Of a stretch of DNA of 64,000 bases, positions 11,640-22,793 are shown piece after piece. The position numbers and the translations under genes were made by a program. Each line of letters opens with the position of its first letter. The first letter of the stretch is position 1. This DNA is from Amblyomma americanum (taxonomy: Eukaryota > Arthropoda > Arachnida > Ixodida > Ixodidae): assembly GCF_052857255.1 (NCBI RefSeq), contig NW_027526505.1:610501-674500 (forward strand), read 5' to 3'. The notes beneath the pieces were generated by a model, which was given only the letters and a program-made list of their open reading frames with translations, did no database searches and had not been told where the DNA came from.

Positions 11640-12328
11640 ACGTATCAATATATTCGAAAACTCTATCTCTTCGTTTATATTTGATGTCCGCAACGTTCCA
11701 CGTTGAGCAGTCCTTTTTCCATGTATAGCTTCTCCTTAAAAGCGTTTTCTCTTTACTTCACCTGTGGACTTCCACCTATATTATTCTGGGTTTTTTTTGT
11801 CTTCTCCTTAATTGTTACATTACTTCTAATTATTTTCATTATTACTATTTCTCAAAACCGTGTACTCATGTCTGATTGTCTGTAACGCGCTCACCAATTA
11901 GGTTTATTTTGTGTTCGATTGTATTTCTAGCTTGTGCTTTAGAGATTTCATATTTGTCCATTTTAGGAATGGTTTTTTTTCTTGATTGTATTTTGATGTA
12001 TGCTGTACAATGTTTTGACAGGTTGTTCTTGCTTTTGTCCTCTTTGTTTCTTTTTCTGTTTGTTATTTATATCTCTGCTGCCTGTTGTAGCTTTTTCAAT
12101 TTCCCGCGGGTCTGGTTGTTTCTTGTTTTCGGTTTTTACTATTTTTGTTCGCTGTCACGCCTATGTATAATGCAGATGCCTTGTTGATATGCCTTTTTTT
12201 TCTATCGCATTTACATCTGCACTGCCTCCCTTCATTGTCTTTCTTTGTAAGGAAATTAATTTACATAACTGCGTGTGTGTATGGTGTACCAGCCCCACGA
12301 CATTTCGGTTGTTCCTGTCAACTGAAAA

Positions 12329-12330
<2 letters not shown>
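11640..12330 (+). repeat. T-rich repeat, copy A
   Basis: This non-coding T-rich block matches 18225-19067 in order and orientation. Shared landmarks include TATATTCGAAAA, CGTTCCAC-TTGAGCA, GATTGTATTTCTAG and TGTTCGCTGTCA. Copy A ends in an ATT array (12331-12396). It may be the 3' part of a LINE or another unclassified repeat. The small open frames in it are T-rich and not convincing as genes. Confidence 0.6.

Positions 12331-12396
<66 letters not shown>
12331..12396 (+). repeat. (ATT)n microsatellite
   Basis: About 66 bp of nearly pure TTA/ATT repeats lie between T-rich copy A and the first 5' monomer of the CR1-like LINE. It may be the tail of the upstream repeat. Tyr- or Ile-run open frames here are artefacts. 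Confidence 0.95.
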
Positions 12397-12400
12397 TTAC

Positions 12401-13153
12401 CAGGTCTGGAAACATCGACCAGCCTGGGAGTCAACGCCCCCTTGGTTGATCATCGCCTGCTGATCCTGGCTCTTCCATCGATGAAAACGATCCGGGCGCT
12501 TCCATCCTGATCCTGGCGCTTCAATCGCTGACAATCGTCGCATCTGGACACCTTGGATCCTCGGCTTGCCTATTTAAGAAGACCGCATTCCTGTGACGCT
12601 CTGCAGTCGGCGGCGATTCGAACGACCCAACACTGATGCTCTGTATTTTTTTCAGGTCTGCAAACATCGATAGCCTGGGAGTCACCGTCCCCTTGGTTGA
12701 TCATCGCCTGCTGATCCAGGCTCTTCCATCGATGAAAAGGATCCGGGCGCTTCCATCCTGATCATGGCGCTTCAATCGCTGACAATCGTCGCATCTGGAC
12801 ACCTTGGCTCCTCGGCTTGCCTATTTAAGAAGACCGCATTCCTGTGACGCTCTGCAGTCGGCGGCGATTCGAACGGCCCAACACTGATGCTCTGTATTTT
12901 TTCAGGTCTGCAAATATCGACCAGCCTGGGAGTCACCGCCCCCTTGGTTGATCATCGCCTGCTGATCCAGGCTCTTCCATCGATGAAAAGGATCCGGGCG
13001 CTTCCATCCTGATCATGGCGCTTCAATCGCTGACAATCGTCGCATCTGGACACCTTGGCTCCTCGGCTTGCCTATTTAAGAAGACCGCATTCCTGTGACG
13101 CTCTGCAGTCGGTGGCGATTCGAATGGCCCAACACTGATGATCTGTATTTTAT
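12401..13153 (+). promoter_or_regulatory. Three ~250-bp tandem 5' monomers of the CR1-like LINE, each with a TATA-like box
   Basis: Units start at 12401, 12653 and 12903 with CAGGTCTG and end at about 13153, giving periods of 252, 250 and 251 bp and high similarity. Each carries TATTTAAG (12571, 12822, 13073) followed about 30 nt later by CTGCAGTCGG, which is the spacing expected of a TATA box and an initiator-like start. They lie directly upstream of ORF1 (ATG 13226). Tandem promoter monomers are known from mouse L1; I infer the same role here. The array could alternatively be a minisatellite captured by chance. Confidence 0.7.
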
Positions 13154-13225
13154 CAGGCACTTTACGTTAATTACCTTTACTTATCGTTTCTGTAGCCGCT
13201 GACTGCACTGTGCTTGTCTCGAACT

Positions 13226-14231
13226 ATGTCCGATTTGGAAGACTGTACCGACTGCATAGCATGCCATGGAGTGCTACCAGACGATGGACGGTATCTGTGT
13301 TGTTTCGAGTGTAAACTCGGCTACCACCTAGGACAGTCATGTTCCAATGTTAGTAGTATTACCTACACGGGCATGGGACAAGCGAAAAAGGATTCAATGA
13401 TATGTAAAACATGTCGAACTGGAAAGAAGCGTGCCCTTTCTCAGTCAGAAGCGGCTCCTGCAGGGAAAATATCTGAATCTGAACAGCTACAGCTGCATGA
13501 AATCAGAGAGATCAAAGCTAGCCTAGCATCACTGCCAGCTTTGCACCAGAAAGTTGACTCGCTCTTGCTGCTTAAGGCACAATTCACGAAGCTTTCTAAG
13601 ACTGTCGGAGAACTGGAAGAGTCAGTCACGTTTATGTCAGACCAATATGACTCGGCGCTTGAGCAGGTTAAAGCTAGCACAGAACTTGCTGCAGCACATG
13701 AGGCGGAAATTGGCGCATTAAAAGCGACGGTGCAAGCACAGGCAGATGAACTACAAGCTCTACGTGAATTTAAAAAATGAAAACGAGCAATATAGCAGAA
13801 AATGTAATCTGGAGATTAAAGGACTGCAACAAGAAGAAAATGAGAACTTGAAGGAAAAACTGATTGACCTTGCGAATAAGCTTGAGCTGGACTTTTCGAT
13901 CTCGGACATTGCAGCAGCCCATCGGCTGCCTTGCAAAAAAGAAAACCAAACCGTGCTTATCCGTTTCTAGACAGTATCGGCGAAAGAGGCGTGGTTAGAT
14001 GCTCGCAAGAAACTGCGACAGTTATGTGTGACTGATTCAGGCCTGAACCTTTTCTTCAACGACAATCTAACCGAGATGAATCGGGACCTGTTCTGGCGCA
14101 CGCGCATGGCAGCGAAAGAAAAAGGATTGAAGTACTGCTGGGTGAAAGGCGGAAAAATCTACGCAAAAAAGGATTCAAATGCTTCTCTCATTCGTATGAT
14201 CCTGGAAACTGATATTAAAAGAATTGCTTAA
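13226..14231 (+). pseudogene. CR1-like LINE ORF1 (PHD-like finger, coiled coil, C-terminal RNA-binding-type domain)
   Basis: From ATG 13226 the protein begins with a Cys/His cluster: CTDCIACHGVL, CCFECKLGYHLGQSC and ICKTC, spaced like a PHD finger, over residues ~6-65. A long heptad-like coiled coil follows (about residues 85-185), then a domain with RKCNLEIKGLQQEENENL and AAAHRLPCKK, resembling the C-terminal domain of many LINE ORF1 proteins. A frameshift in the A-run at about 13775 and one in-frame TAG at 13968 break it. The remainder (FFNDNLTEMNRDLFWRTR to 14231) stays in one frame. ORF2 starts 5 nt downstream. Confidence 0.8.
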
Positions 14232-14236
14232 GCAGA

Positions 14237-14606
14237 ATGGCAGCTACTTTCAGTGAATTATCTGATTTCACTTCTTTCAAGAAATCTTTTGGACGCACGT
14301 CACCACGTGATTTTACACTTGTGAACATAAACATTAGGAGTCTACCTAAAAACGGGGATGAATTTAAAGCACTAGCTGAATCTTTGCTTGATTTTTTAGA
14401 TGCTTTTGTGGTCACAGAAATCAATGTGTCAGAATATTTCCTACATACGTTCTCGTTAAATGGTACAGGTGTTGTAGCATAACACGGACTAACCGTAGAG
14501 GCTGCGGCATTGCTATATTCATTAATTCAAAATTTGACACATCATCGGTAGACTTTGCGTTCAGGCATGCGGAATGCCTCGCCCTAAAGATTCATTGCGT
14601 AAATTA
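14237..14606 (+). pseudogene. CR1-like LINE ORF2, APE endonuclease first part
   Basis: From ATG 14237 the protein reads into LVNINIRSLPKNGDEFKAL, the N-terminal strand of LINE APE endonucleases. VVTEIN then replaces the usual LTET catalytic-Glu motif; the Glu itself is kept. A frame break lies near 14480, after which RRGCGIAIFINSK and AECLALKIHCVNY continue the domain. It is cut at about 14606 by an inserted LINE fragment and resumes at about 15396. Confidence 0.8.
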
Positions 14607-15395
14607 TGAACGCCCTGTACCATCCACACCTCCCTTCTCCTGAAACCCACACCAGCGGGCCGTATCTACACCCTCCAGACGCCTTGTCCCTCGAGGTCCT
14701 CGCCATTGCGCATGCCCTCCAGTCATTTGCCCTCCTTCCCTCTCTCCAAGAGTACACAGTCTATTCAGACTCACAAGCCGCTATACACCACATACAGAAA
14801 CGCACCCTGACCCCTTCTCTCCAACAGGAGGTCGAGCGAGCGGTCTCCGCACTGCAGCCTTCCATCGTTTTCCTCCGCTGGGTCCCTGGGCATTCAGGGA
14901 TTGACGGCAATGAGCTGGCCCATCAGCTCGCCCGCGACACACTTTTCCGGGCACCGTTGATCCCCTGGCCCAAGCCCTCGGAGGACGGTGGGAGGCTCAC
15001 CCTTCGCCGCACCATAAAAGAGGTCTACCTTGAGCTCCGCCTCGACAAACGCCTTTACCCTCCTCCTCATCCATCACTCACGGTGCCGGAGTCTCGCCTT
15101 CTTCGGCACATTCAGATGAATGCAGTTATCACCCCGTCCCGCCTCTTCCACTATCGCTATCGATCGGACCCTTCCTGTCCCAACTGCCCCTGCATCTATG
15201 CGGACCTGGCCCATTGCCTCTTCTATTGCCCGGCTGCTCAGCAGTCGGGTTCCTTCCCCCCACCCTTTCTATCCATCACCACCTGGCTCGACTGGCTTGG
15301 CGCTGAAGGGGAAGAAGAACAGCGGCTTCTGGTCGCCCAGGCGGTCGACATGCTCGGCCTATAAATTATGGTCGAATAAAAGTCTTTACTACTAC
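14607..15395 (+). mobile_element. 5'-truncated LINE fragment (RNase H and C-terminus) inserted in the CR1-like LINE
   Basis: The open frame to 15363 encodes an RNase H: TVYSDSQAAIHHIQ, LRWVPGHSGIDGNELAHQLA, with the upstream LEVLAIAHAL Glu. A C-terminal Cys cluster (CPNCPCIYADLAHCLFYCP) follows, typical of the end of I/R1-type ORF2. The 3' UTR is very short, with AATAAA at 15375 and an ACT-rich tail. Codon use is more GC-rich than in the CR1-like host element. The frame is intact over its length. Target duplication was not resolved. Confidence 0.85.
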
Positions 15396-16003
15396 CAACT
15401 GTTATTGTTAACGATATACCGGCCCCCAAGTAGTAGCGATACTCGTTTTGTGTTGTAATGGAACTGGAAGAAGCATTGAAGAGCTGGTCATCAGTGGATC
15501 AAGGTTGCCTGGCAGGGGATTTCAATATTAACATCTTATGTCCAACAAATACCTTAGCATCAGATTATTTATCCGTTTTGGCATTCTATGGTTTCACGTC
15601 AACGGTGATTGCCCCGACAAGAGAGGAAATGTTGAATGGCCGTTTTGTGACATCTTGCTTAGACCATATTGCGGTTCGAGCACCTAACCGTTCGCTCACT
15701 TCTTGTGTTAACACTCATAGATTATCTGACCACTATGCTGTCGCTTGCCGTGTATCCCTAAGTGTATCGTTCGTCGGCACGCAGTATTCAAGTGATAAGG
15801 TCAGAACCACGTCAGAATTTCAGATTACGTTTGTCGATCAAAAGAAACTTGACAGACTCATTGTGAATTTCGCCTGGTCTTCGTTGATTGACGGTAGGCC
15901 CCCAGACCAAGTGTACGATAGTTTTTGTGAGCGTCTTGCACATTTTAAGTCCTGCACTACTCTCAGGAATAAAAAAGTGCAGGAAAAGCTATGCATGGAT
16001 TAA
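15396..16003 (+). pseudogene. CR1-like LINE ORF2, APE endonuclease second part
   Basis: The endonuclease resumes with LLTIYRPPSSSDTRFVL, then after a frame change AGDFNINIL (about 15519; catalytic Asp/Asn), SCLDHIAVR, and LSDHYAVAC carrying the catalytic His (about 15730). It joins smoothly in sense to the part ending at 14606, which shows the intervening LINE is an insertion. A frameshift near 16000 leads to the RT linker in 16037-16300. Confidence 0.85.
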
Positions 16004-16036
16004 TTCTGATATTATGCACGCCATATCTAACAGAGA

Positions 16037-17993
16037 TTGGCTTTGGAAAAAAGCAAACGCACACCTAGCAATAAAGACCTCCAATTAGAATATAAGATTG
16101 CAAGAAATAAAGTAGTCGCTCTTCTCCGCGCTGCAAAACGTCGCTTTTTCTTACACAAATTTAATCAATCATCCAAAAGTGCTAGCAAAAAGTGGTCGCT
16201 GATAAACCATCTCAGAGGGAAATCCGAGACTGCAAAATCTGTGATAGAACATTTTCCACGAAACGCTGTCGAAACAGCTGACTTGTTCAATCATTTCTAA
16301 AGTCAGGCTTCAACAGAGGCTTTATCTAAGCCTCGGAAAGATGTGACGCTCGGTGATTCTTTGGCAGCATCTGCATTTTTACCGCGGTTTTCGAAACCTG
16401 ACCTTGCCCTGATCATTTTCAGTTTTCGAACGAATAAACCACCTGGAGTAGAGGGCCTATCTGTAAGCTTGCTGAGAGGGAACTTTAAGGCGCTTTCAGA
16501 TATTCTGCTTTTCATGCTAAATGGCTTTTTAGATACTGGAACTTTGCCACAAAATCTAAAAACTGCTTTAGTTAGACCACTGCATGAGGCAGGAAAGAAA
16601 TCCATTATTGAGAACTATCGGCCCATATCTATTTTTCCTGCATTATCCCAGGTTATAGAAAAATTTTTGCTAGAGGTTATGACTTCTTTAATTCAAAAGT
16701 TTTCAGTTTTGTCTGACCGACAATTTGGTTTCGTGCAAGGCAGGGGTACAATTTCGCTCCTGGAAGAATTTGCAGATGATTTGTATTCTGCTTTTGAACC
16801 CAATCTATTTAGCTGTGCCTTGTTTCTAGACGTTTCCAAAGCCTTTGACTCAGTTTGCCATGATATATTACTTGGCAAATTATATCTTACTGGTTTTAGG
16901 GGCCCATTCTATACTCTGCTTCAAAACTATCTCACTGATAAGTCACAAATGGTTGTTGTAGGTACCAAATACTATAGCAGCAAATTATCCCTTGGTACCG
17001 GTGTCTCTCAAGGGTCATTTTATTTCCTCTTCTCTTTACCATATTTGTGAACGATTTCATTTCAGTAATCCGAAATGGTAAAGTGTACCAGTATGCGGAC
17101 GATATCGTCCTTCTAACGAAGCATATTAACTACAAAAAGGGAATGAAATATCTGCAGCAATCGATGCATGAAGCTATGGTCTGGCTTTTTTAAAAACAAA
17201 CTCACCGTCAATCAAAAAAAGACAAATTGTATGCTTCAAAAAATCCTTGAAGATTGGAACCACGGTCATTCCAGTATACCTTCATACCCAAGACTTCCTA
17301 TCCTGTAAGTGTACGCCTGTCGAAAATACAAACTCAGTTAAGTATCTCGGTATTCATTTCGATAGTGACTTGTCGTGGCATAATCATGGTGTGCATGTTT
17401 GCTCCAAACTAAGATCTGTCACATGTTTACTCTTCAACATTAAAAGCTTGATGCCGTTTCAGATTAAAAAAATGATGGTACATTCCCTTGCATACAGCAC
17501 CTTAAGGTATGGTATAACGGTTTTCGCTTTCTGATCCCAGCGTTGGCAGGACAGATTCGATAACCTTTTAAAAAATACATTAAAAAGTGTGGCGTATAAT
17601 TGCGTGACACCATGAAACAAAGACATTTTTCATGTTCTCGGTTTCCCGTCCTTTCAGTCTTTATTCATTTCTATGGTTGTGCTGGGTCATTTCTGGACGG
17701 ATGAATTCAAGAATCCGCACGTCTCTCCGCGACTGCTGCGCAAAGAAACGCGCATCGTGGTACCACGCGTATCTACTAGATACGGAGCAGCAAGACGGTG
17801 CGTGTATGTCCCCAGGATATTTAATAATTTGTCAGACGATTATTTTTCTTTGGACACTCGGTCTATTGAAGAGTTTCGTACGCATGTTGTAATGCATATG
17901 TATGCTCTTATTTTCCTTTTGCTTGTCGCAGTTTGTAGTGATCATGCTTTTGCATCGATGCCTGGAGACTTGATCTATGCTTATCACTCTTAG
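16037..17993 (+). pseudogene. CR1-like LINE ORF2, reverse transcriptase and C-terminus
   Basis: The basic linker (16037-16300) is followed by RT motifs: NYRPISIFPAL (about 16613), LDVSKAFDSVCHD (about 16830), GVSQGS (about 17001; family GVPQGS), and YADD in VYQYADDIVLL (about 17090). The thumb follows with SVKYLGIHFDSDLSW in 17247-17534. The C-terminal helix region (DEFKNPHVSPRLLRK and RSIEEFRTHV) runs to 17993. Breaks include a stop at 16300, a frame change near 17020, a stop near 17190 and one near 17534. No RNase H is present. Confidence 0.85.
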
Positions 17994-18224
17994 TTTCTTT
18001 TATTGTTGGTTTTAAATATGTACATATATACTGTAACCACATCGCTTAGCTGACGATGCCGGGCCACGTCACACAAGCGACAATTGGCTTAGATGTTCCC
18101 GTTTTTCCTGTACTGATTTTTGGGTGCTTAATAAAGTATATTATTATTATTATTGATGTTGTTATTATTTTTTCCAGACTACCTCTCCCCTCGGGACAGA
18201 ATGCACAAGTTGTTTAATTATATT

Positions 18225-19067
18225 TTTCCTAACCTCGATATATTCGAAAACCCTCTCTCTCTTTTCGTTTATATGCGTTGTCCGTAGCGTTCCACTTTGA
18301 GCAATCTTTTTCCCGTATAACTTCCGTTTCCAAGCATTTCATTTTTAATTCATCTGTGCATTCCGACTTGTATAATTTTAGTTTTCTTTTTTACCTCGGT
18401 AATTGTTTTGCCGCTTCACTTCTTTTTGCGATTGGTTTGGTTTATGGGGTTTTAACGTCCCAAAGCGACTCAGGCTATGAGAGACGCCGTAGTGAAGGGC
18501 TCCGGAAACTGCGACCACATGGGGTTCTTTCACGTGCACTGACATGGCACTGTACACGGGCCTCTAGAATTTCGCGTCCATCGAAATTCGACAGCCGCGG
18601 TCGGGATGGAACCCTCGTCTCTCGGGCCGGCAGCTGACCGTCATAACCACTCAGCTACCACTGCGGCTTTCTTTTTGCAATTATATCTACTTTAAAGTCG
18701 TGCATTCGCGTCAGAATGCCGCTAACGCGTTGACTAATTATATTTCTTTATTGTGTTTGATTATATTTCTAGGTCATATTTTAAAGATGCCACATTTTTT
18801 TTCCGGTTGGCTTATTTTTGATTGCATTTTGCGTTACGCTGCATTTTGCTGTGATAGGTCGTTCTTGTCTTCATTCCCTTCTTTTGTTATTTCTGTTTGT
18901 TATTCATATGTCCGTTCCCTGTTCCAGCAGTTCTCATTTCCCGCCGTTCCCTCTGTTCTGCTGTTTTCGTGTTCTCGCTTTTTGTTATACTTGATGTTCG
19001 CTGTCATGCCTCTGTCTAATGAAGAGGCCTTTTTGATGCGTCTTTTTTTCACTGTTGCATTGCCTCA
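18225..19067 (+). repeat. T-rich repeat, copy B, split by a SINE
   Basis: This copy parallels 11640-12330. It is interrupted by a SINE (18434-18669) and runs into the GT array at 19068. The two copies differ by many substitutions and small indels, so the duplication is old or they are separate insertions of one family. They bracket the CR1-like LINE. Confidence 0.6.
18434..18669 (-). mobile_element. tRNA-headed SINE (Ruka-like), with target duplication
   Basis: On the minus strand it starts CCGCAGTGGTAGCTGAGTGG (Pol III A-box-like), has GGGTTCCATCCC in the B-box position, a body including GGTCGCAGTTTCCGGAGCCC, and ends ACCCCATAAACCAAACCAA. It is flanked by TCTTTTTGCGATT (18421-18433) and TCTTTTTGCAATT (18670-18682), a 13-bp duplication with one mismatch. 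It lies inside T-rich copy B. The family resembles tick Ruka SINEs; the name is from memory and not checked. Confidence 0.8.
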
Positions 19068-19439
<372 letters not shown>

Positions 19440-19477
19440 CATAGAAAGTTGAGCTACCTGGCAAGTCATGTTCGCAG

Positions 19478-19570
19478 AAACAGCGCTATAAGACAAGATG
19501 AGCAAGGAGATAAGACGAGCGCTGGTGCCGGGTTACTCAGCTCTTGTCCTATTGCGCTTGTGTACGAACA
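19478..19570. mobile_element. Possible Penelope-like terminal stub
   Basis: AGCGCTATAAGACAAGA near 19480 is roughly mirrored by TCTTGTCCTATTGCGCT near 19540, and CGAGCGCTGG lies between. This resembles the GCGCTGG plus ACAAG-rich ends of the Penelope-like copies elsewhere in the window. It is short and degenerate, so this is tentative. Confidence 0.3.
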
Positions 19571-20130
19571 TACTGTCCGCTCCTCTGCTGCACACTGAAC
19601 CTCTGCAAACCCCATCGGTATGTTGTCACGTTTCTAAAATGAAAATCCGAAAAGGATACAGAAATGCAACCTCGTATATCTGATGTGGTGTGCTGTCAAA
19701 TAGAAGTACAAAGAGGAAAACGGGTGTTAACAGGTCGCCGTCATGAATAGATGTTCGGTGGCCGACGCTATGGCCACGTGATAAAATGCCGTTCCCGCCG
19801 ACCTGATTTTGATGGCGGCGAAATAAAATGACTCCCGTGTGTTTTTTACTCCCAGTGTAGTAAAAAAACATGATCTACGCTACTCTTGGTCCTTAAATTC
19901 TGGCAATCTTGTATAAACCACAAACACGATGAGCACGTCAGACACCACAAAGTAAAGAAAAAAATATATTTTGCTAGAAGTGGTGCGCAGTTTCTACGTT
20001 CTTCACATATGGAAGCTCGTCAACAAATACACAAAGTAGCCATAAAATGCCTCAAATGCTTTATTTGGTAGTAATAAATGCGAGCTGTTGCAGAAATCCC
20101 ATCTTGTTAAATATTGCGTACAGTGGAGTG
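19571..20130. other. No recognisable feature
   Basis: Only short unrelated frames. No motif, repeat or RNA gene was recognised. Confidence 0.35.
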
Positions 20131-20134
20131 CGTC

Positions 20135-20200
20135 CGTAAGTTCAGTTCAGTTCAGTTCAGTTTTATTCCTTAAAGTTAAACAAATAGGTTTATTTAGCTT
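20135..20200 (-). repeat. Probable LINE/SINE 3' tail with (CTGAA)n
   Basis: On the plus strand TTCAG repeats about five times at 20141-20163 before TTTTATTCC, so on the minus strand a short A-rich end is followed by (CTGAA)n. This is similar in style to the (TTGAA)n tail at 42405-42430. The body cannot be delimited. Confidence 0.4.
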
Positions 20201-21340
20201 CCTTCGGAACCCGTTTCTATTTCAGACTTTGTGTTTTCTTCAGTGTGAGAGTCCGGAAAGGTGCATCGCGCATGGCTGAAATGCTGTCGTATATTAGCAC
20301 CGGCACATAAAGTTTGAAATTTTTTTTGGCATTCTTCACTTGGTTCGCTTGACATACCTTTCACAAACAACATACAGTGCCGCTCCTTTTGTTCCGTGTC
20401 TTTAGTCCGAGATGCCCGTTGTTCGGTGGGAATATCGCCTGAAAGAGAAAATTTTATGTCCAAAACGAAAACGAAAACATCATAATATTAAGAGAACGTA
20501 ACTGTAAAGTTTTAAGAAAAAGAGGAACCTATAAGAAGAATTTACGCTACTGCATGGTTTCTATCTGTTCTAACATTTATTTCATGAAAATCCGAAGCAG
20601 GCGCTGTTGCGTAGCGTGTAAATTTACTAAATGGGCTGCCCCTGAGGAGCAGAAGATAGCCAATGAACAAAAAGCGGGGTTGGAGGAACCCATTGTTTTC
20701 GTGATGCCCACGCGTTTTGAACGCGCTCTAAATAGAGTGTTTTGCCTCTATTCGGCCGCCCACGTGGCACACCATTTTTGTGACCTCTTCAGTTATATAA
20801 AAAAATAAACGCTAACACGCATGCGCTTCTGAAATTATTGACATTGTTGTTTGCAATATAACTTTTACCTGGTATTTTACTAAAAAAATTGATAAGAGCA
20901 AAAGTACTAAGTGTGTGTGTGTGGGGAGGGAGCGCATGCCGAAAATCCACTTCACGTGATACGCGATAGAAGACAAGCCCATGCGATAAGTGGCTAGTGG
21001 ACATCTGGAATTTCTTATCTATTTTTAATGTCTTAGCCTCATAACATAAAATAAGAGACCAGCAGATATTTTTGCCTTAAAGAATTGTGTGAAAGGAAGA
21101 AAAATTCTCGTTCATAAAAAGCTGGGCTCTCCAAAATTGGTTCTGAATGTCTGAAAGTAAATCTAGCGTAGATCACCCCAAAATTTGCCCTGCAAATTGC
21201 GTTCGATCAAGACCCAATGCGAACATGCGCTCTACATTACGTTGGAGATTTGTAACCGCTCTTGAGTGAGCGGGGTGATTTTGGACGATTTGCTATATTA
21301 ACGCAATAGTGTTTAAGTGTGTCGTGTCGCAGGGAAGGCA
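20201..21340. other. No recognisable feature
   Basis: Short unrelated open frames only. I see no element ends or RNA gene signatures. Confidence 0.35.
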
Positions 21341-21349
21341 GCGTCAGCA

Positions 21350-21645
21350 GCATTTGCTGTGAGCGAAAATCACAGAGTATCATTCAGAGATGCCACCAAG
21401 GTTGGCGTTGGCTTTCCTGACCTAGGTTGCCCACCAACGACCAGGTTGCGACCAAATTACAATCTGGAATTCGGATTGCGGGAAAAATGTCTACCATGGC
21501 AGGTGTCGGCTAAAATCACGAGTGGTCGCGAGAGGTTGCTCGGGAAGAGGAACTTAGGTTTTACAAGCCCTGCCGATAGCAGCACCTGCAGTCCCATGTG
21601 CTTGGTACATCGCCTAAGCGCTATACCACTGCGACAGGAGTGGTA
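21350..21645 (-). mobile_element. Possible tRNA-related SINE, degenerate
   Basis: On the minus strand TCGCAGTGGTATAGCGCTTA (about 21640-21621) resembles a tRNA-type A-box head. No good B-box is visible, and the body and tail are not clear. The plus-strand frame 21317-21661 over this stretch has no recognisable domain. Confidence 0.3.
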
Positions 21646-21737
21646 TGAGGATTCACAATGATCCTTGAACAATTCGGCTCATATCTTTATTGTCTCATTA
21701 ACCGTATAGCGTCCAACCCTTCAAGGAGAGGTGAAGC

Positions 21738-22260
21738 ATTGTAAGTATACCAGAGCAGCCCAGCAAAAGACAAAATGAAGACACGAGGACACACTGCGTT
21801 GAACTTCCAGCTAATCATTAATGAGTGTAACACCACATATATGCTGATTCCTCCACCCCCCCCCCCCTTAGTCGTCGCAATCGCAAGACTAAAGATAAAG
21901 CTTCCGGGAAAGAGAAACAATGCACCCCGGCCTTGCCAGCTGTTTTGAAATTAGCAGGCACTCTGACCAGATAGTGCGCAAGATAGTGGAGGCTGCTGAG
22001 ATGTCCAGGCTGCGTGAAAACAGCGTTCCTGAGACTTCGATCACCCTGAAAAATGCAGAATTGCATTTTTTGAATGTAACCAGCTAAGAGTTTTGATATT
22101 TTTTTGGTGGAGGGGGAGGGGAAAATCGGCATATATGTAGTGTTTCAGCCATTACATCTCACTTGGAAGTTCAGCGCTTGAGTGTCCTCGTGTCTTCATT
22201 GTGTCATTTGCAGTGCTATACGCTGCTATACTTATATGATGGAACACCAACTAGCCCATA
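21738..22260 (+). mobile_element. Penelope-like element, 5'-truncated, with inverted 5' stub
   Basis: The plus-strand frame 21920-22087 encodes the Penelope C-terminus after the GIY-YIG domain, with HSDQIVRKIVEAAEMSRLR followed by ELHFLNVTS and a stop. The 3' end continues to ACACCAACTAGCCC. The sequence 22112-22230 recurs inverted at 21738-21850, with shared words ATGAAGACACGAGGACAC and CATATATGC. The truncated body is therefore bracketed by inverted copies of its 3' end. Such inverted stubs are known for Penelope elements. Confidence 0.65.
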
Positions 22261-22465
22261 CTCTTGCCCTACCGAGGTGAAATGTGCGCTCTAGTTTTTT
22301 ATCCACTTCTCATTTTTCTGCACGCTTCGCCACATCAAGCGTTTCCCTAACACTGTAGGAGCTTGTCCTGAAGCGAAAGTAAGCTGTATCAAAAAGATTT
22401 AACGCTAAAAAGACACATCACGAAGAAAAATAAAGAAAAATGCGAGCTTATCAGAACGAAATTGG

Positions 22466-22488
22466 GGGCGGGGGGGGGGGGGGGGGGT
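22466..22488 (+). repeat. Poly-G tract
   Basis: A run of G with one C near its start. The Gly-rich open frame over it is an artefact. Confidence 0.9.
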
Positions 22489-22560
22489 AGAAATAGGCAA
22501 TGTGGATTTGAGAGGCAGTGCATCCAGTCATGTGAAGAACTGCGAGTGGAGACACGGCAG

Positions 22561-22793
22561 ACCACCGCGGTAGCTCAGTGGATATGGCGCTCGGCAGCTC
22601 ACCCGAGAGACGCGGGTTTAATTCGGCCGCGGTGGAGGCAAAATTCTATAGGCTCGCGTACTGTGCAACGTCAGTGCACCTCGAAGAACCCCAGGTAGTC
22701 GAAATTTCCGGAGCCCTTCACTACGGCGTCCCTCCGAGCCTTGCTCGCTTTGGGACATTAAAACCTCATAAAGCATTAACCGGAGGCACGGTA
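22561..22793 (+). mobile_element. tRNA-headed SINE (Ruka-like)
   Basis: The head ACCGCGGTAGCTCAGTGG (from 22564) is a clear Pol III A-box region. The B-box position is GGGTTTAATTCG (degenerate), with the shared body GAAATTTCCGGAGCCCTTCA and the end GGGACATTAAAACCTCATAAA. This is the same family as 18434-18669 and 54703-54948. Confidence 0.8.

Larger units (their letters stand above)
12401..18160 (+). mobile_element. CR1-like LINE, nearly full length, decayed and interrupted
   Basis: The plus-strand order is tandem 5' monomers, ORF1 with a PHD-like Cys/His finger and coiled coil (13226-14231), ORF2 with APE and RT but no RNase H (14237-17993), and a 3' UTR with AATAAA at 18130 and a short ATT tail. 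PHD-finger ORF1 and an APE-RT ORF2 point to the CR1/L2/Jockey superclade; I favour CR1-like. ORF2 is split by another LINE fragment (about 14607-15395). Frameshifts and stops are few compared with the I-like element, suggesting a younger copy. Confidence 0.8.

Noticed and set aside
10768..11684. Plus-strand open frames of 128 and 176 residues
   Set aside because: They are shadows of the minus-strand I-like LINE ORF1 and its 5' region.
12145..12510. Open frames with Ile or Tyr runs
   Set aside because: They are translations of the ATT array and adjoining T-rich repeat.
14600..15370. Shared word TAAATTATG at both sides of the inserted RNase H LINE as a target duplication
   Set aside because: The right-hand copy lies before the AATAAA and tail of the inserted LINE, so it is inside the insert.
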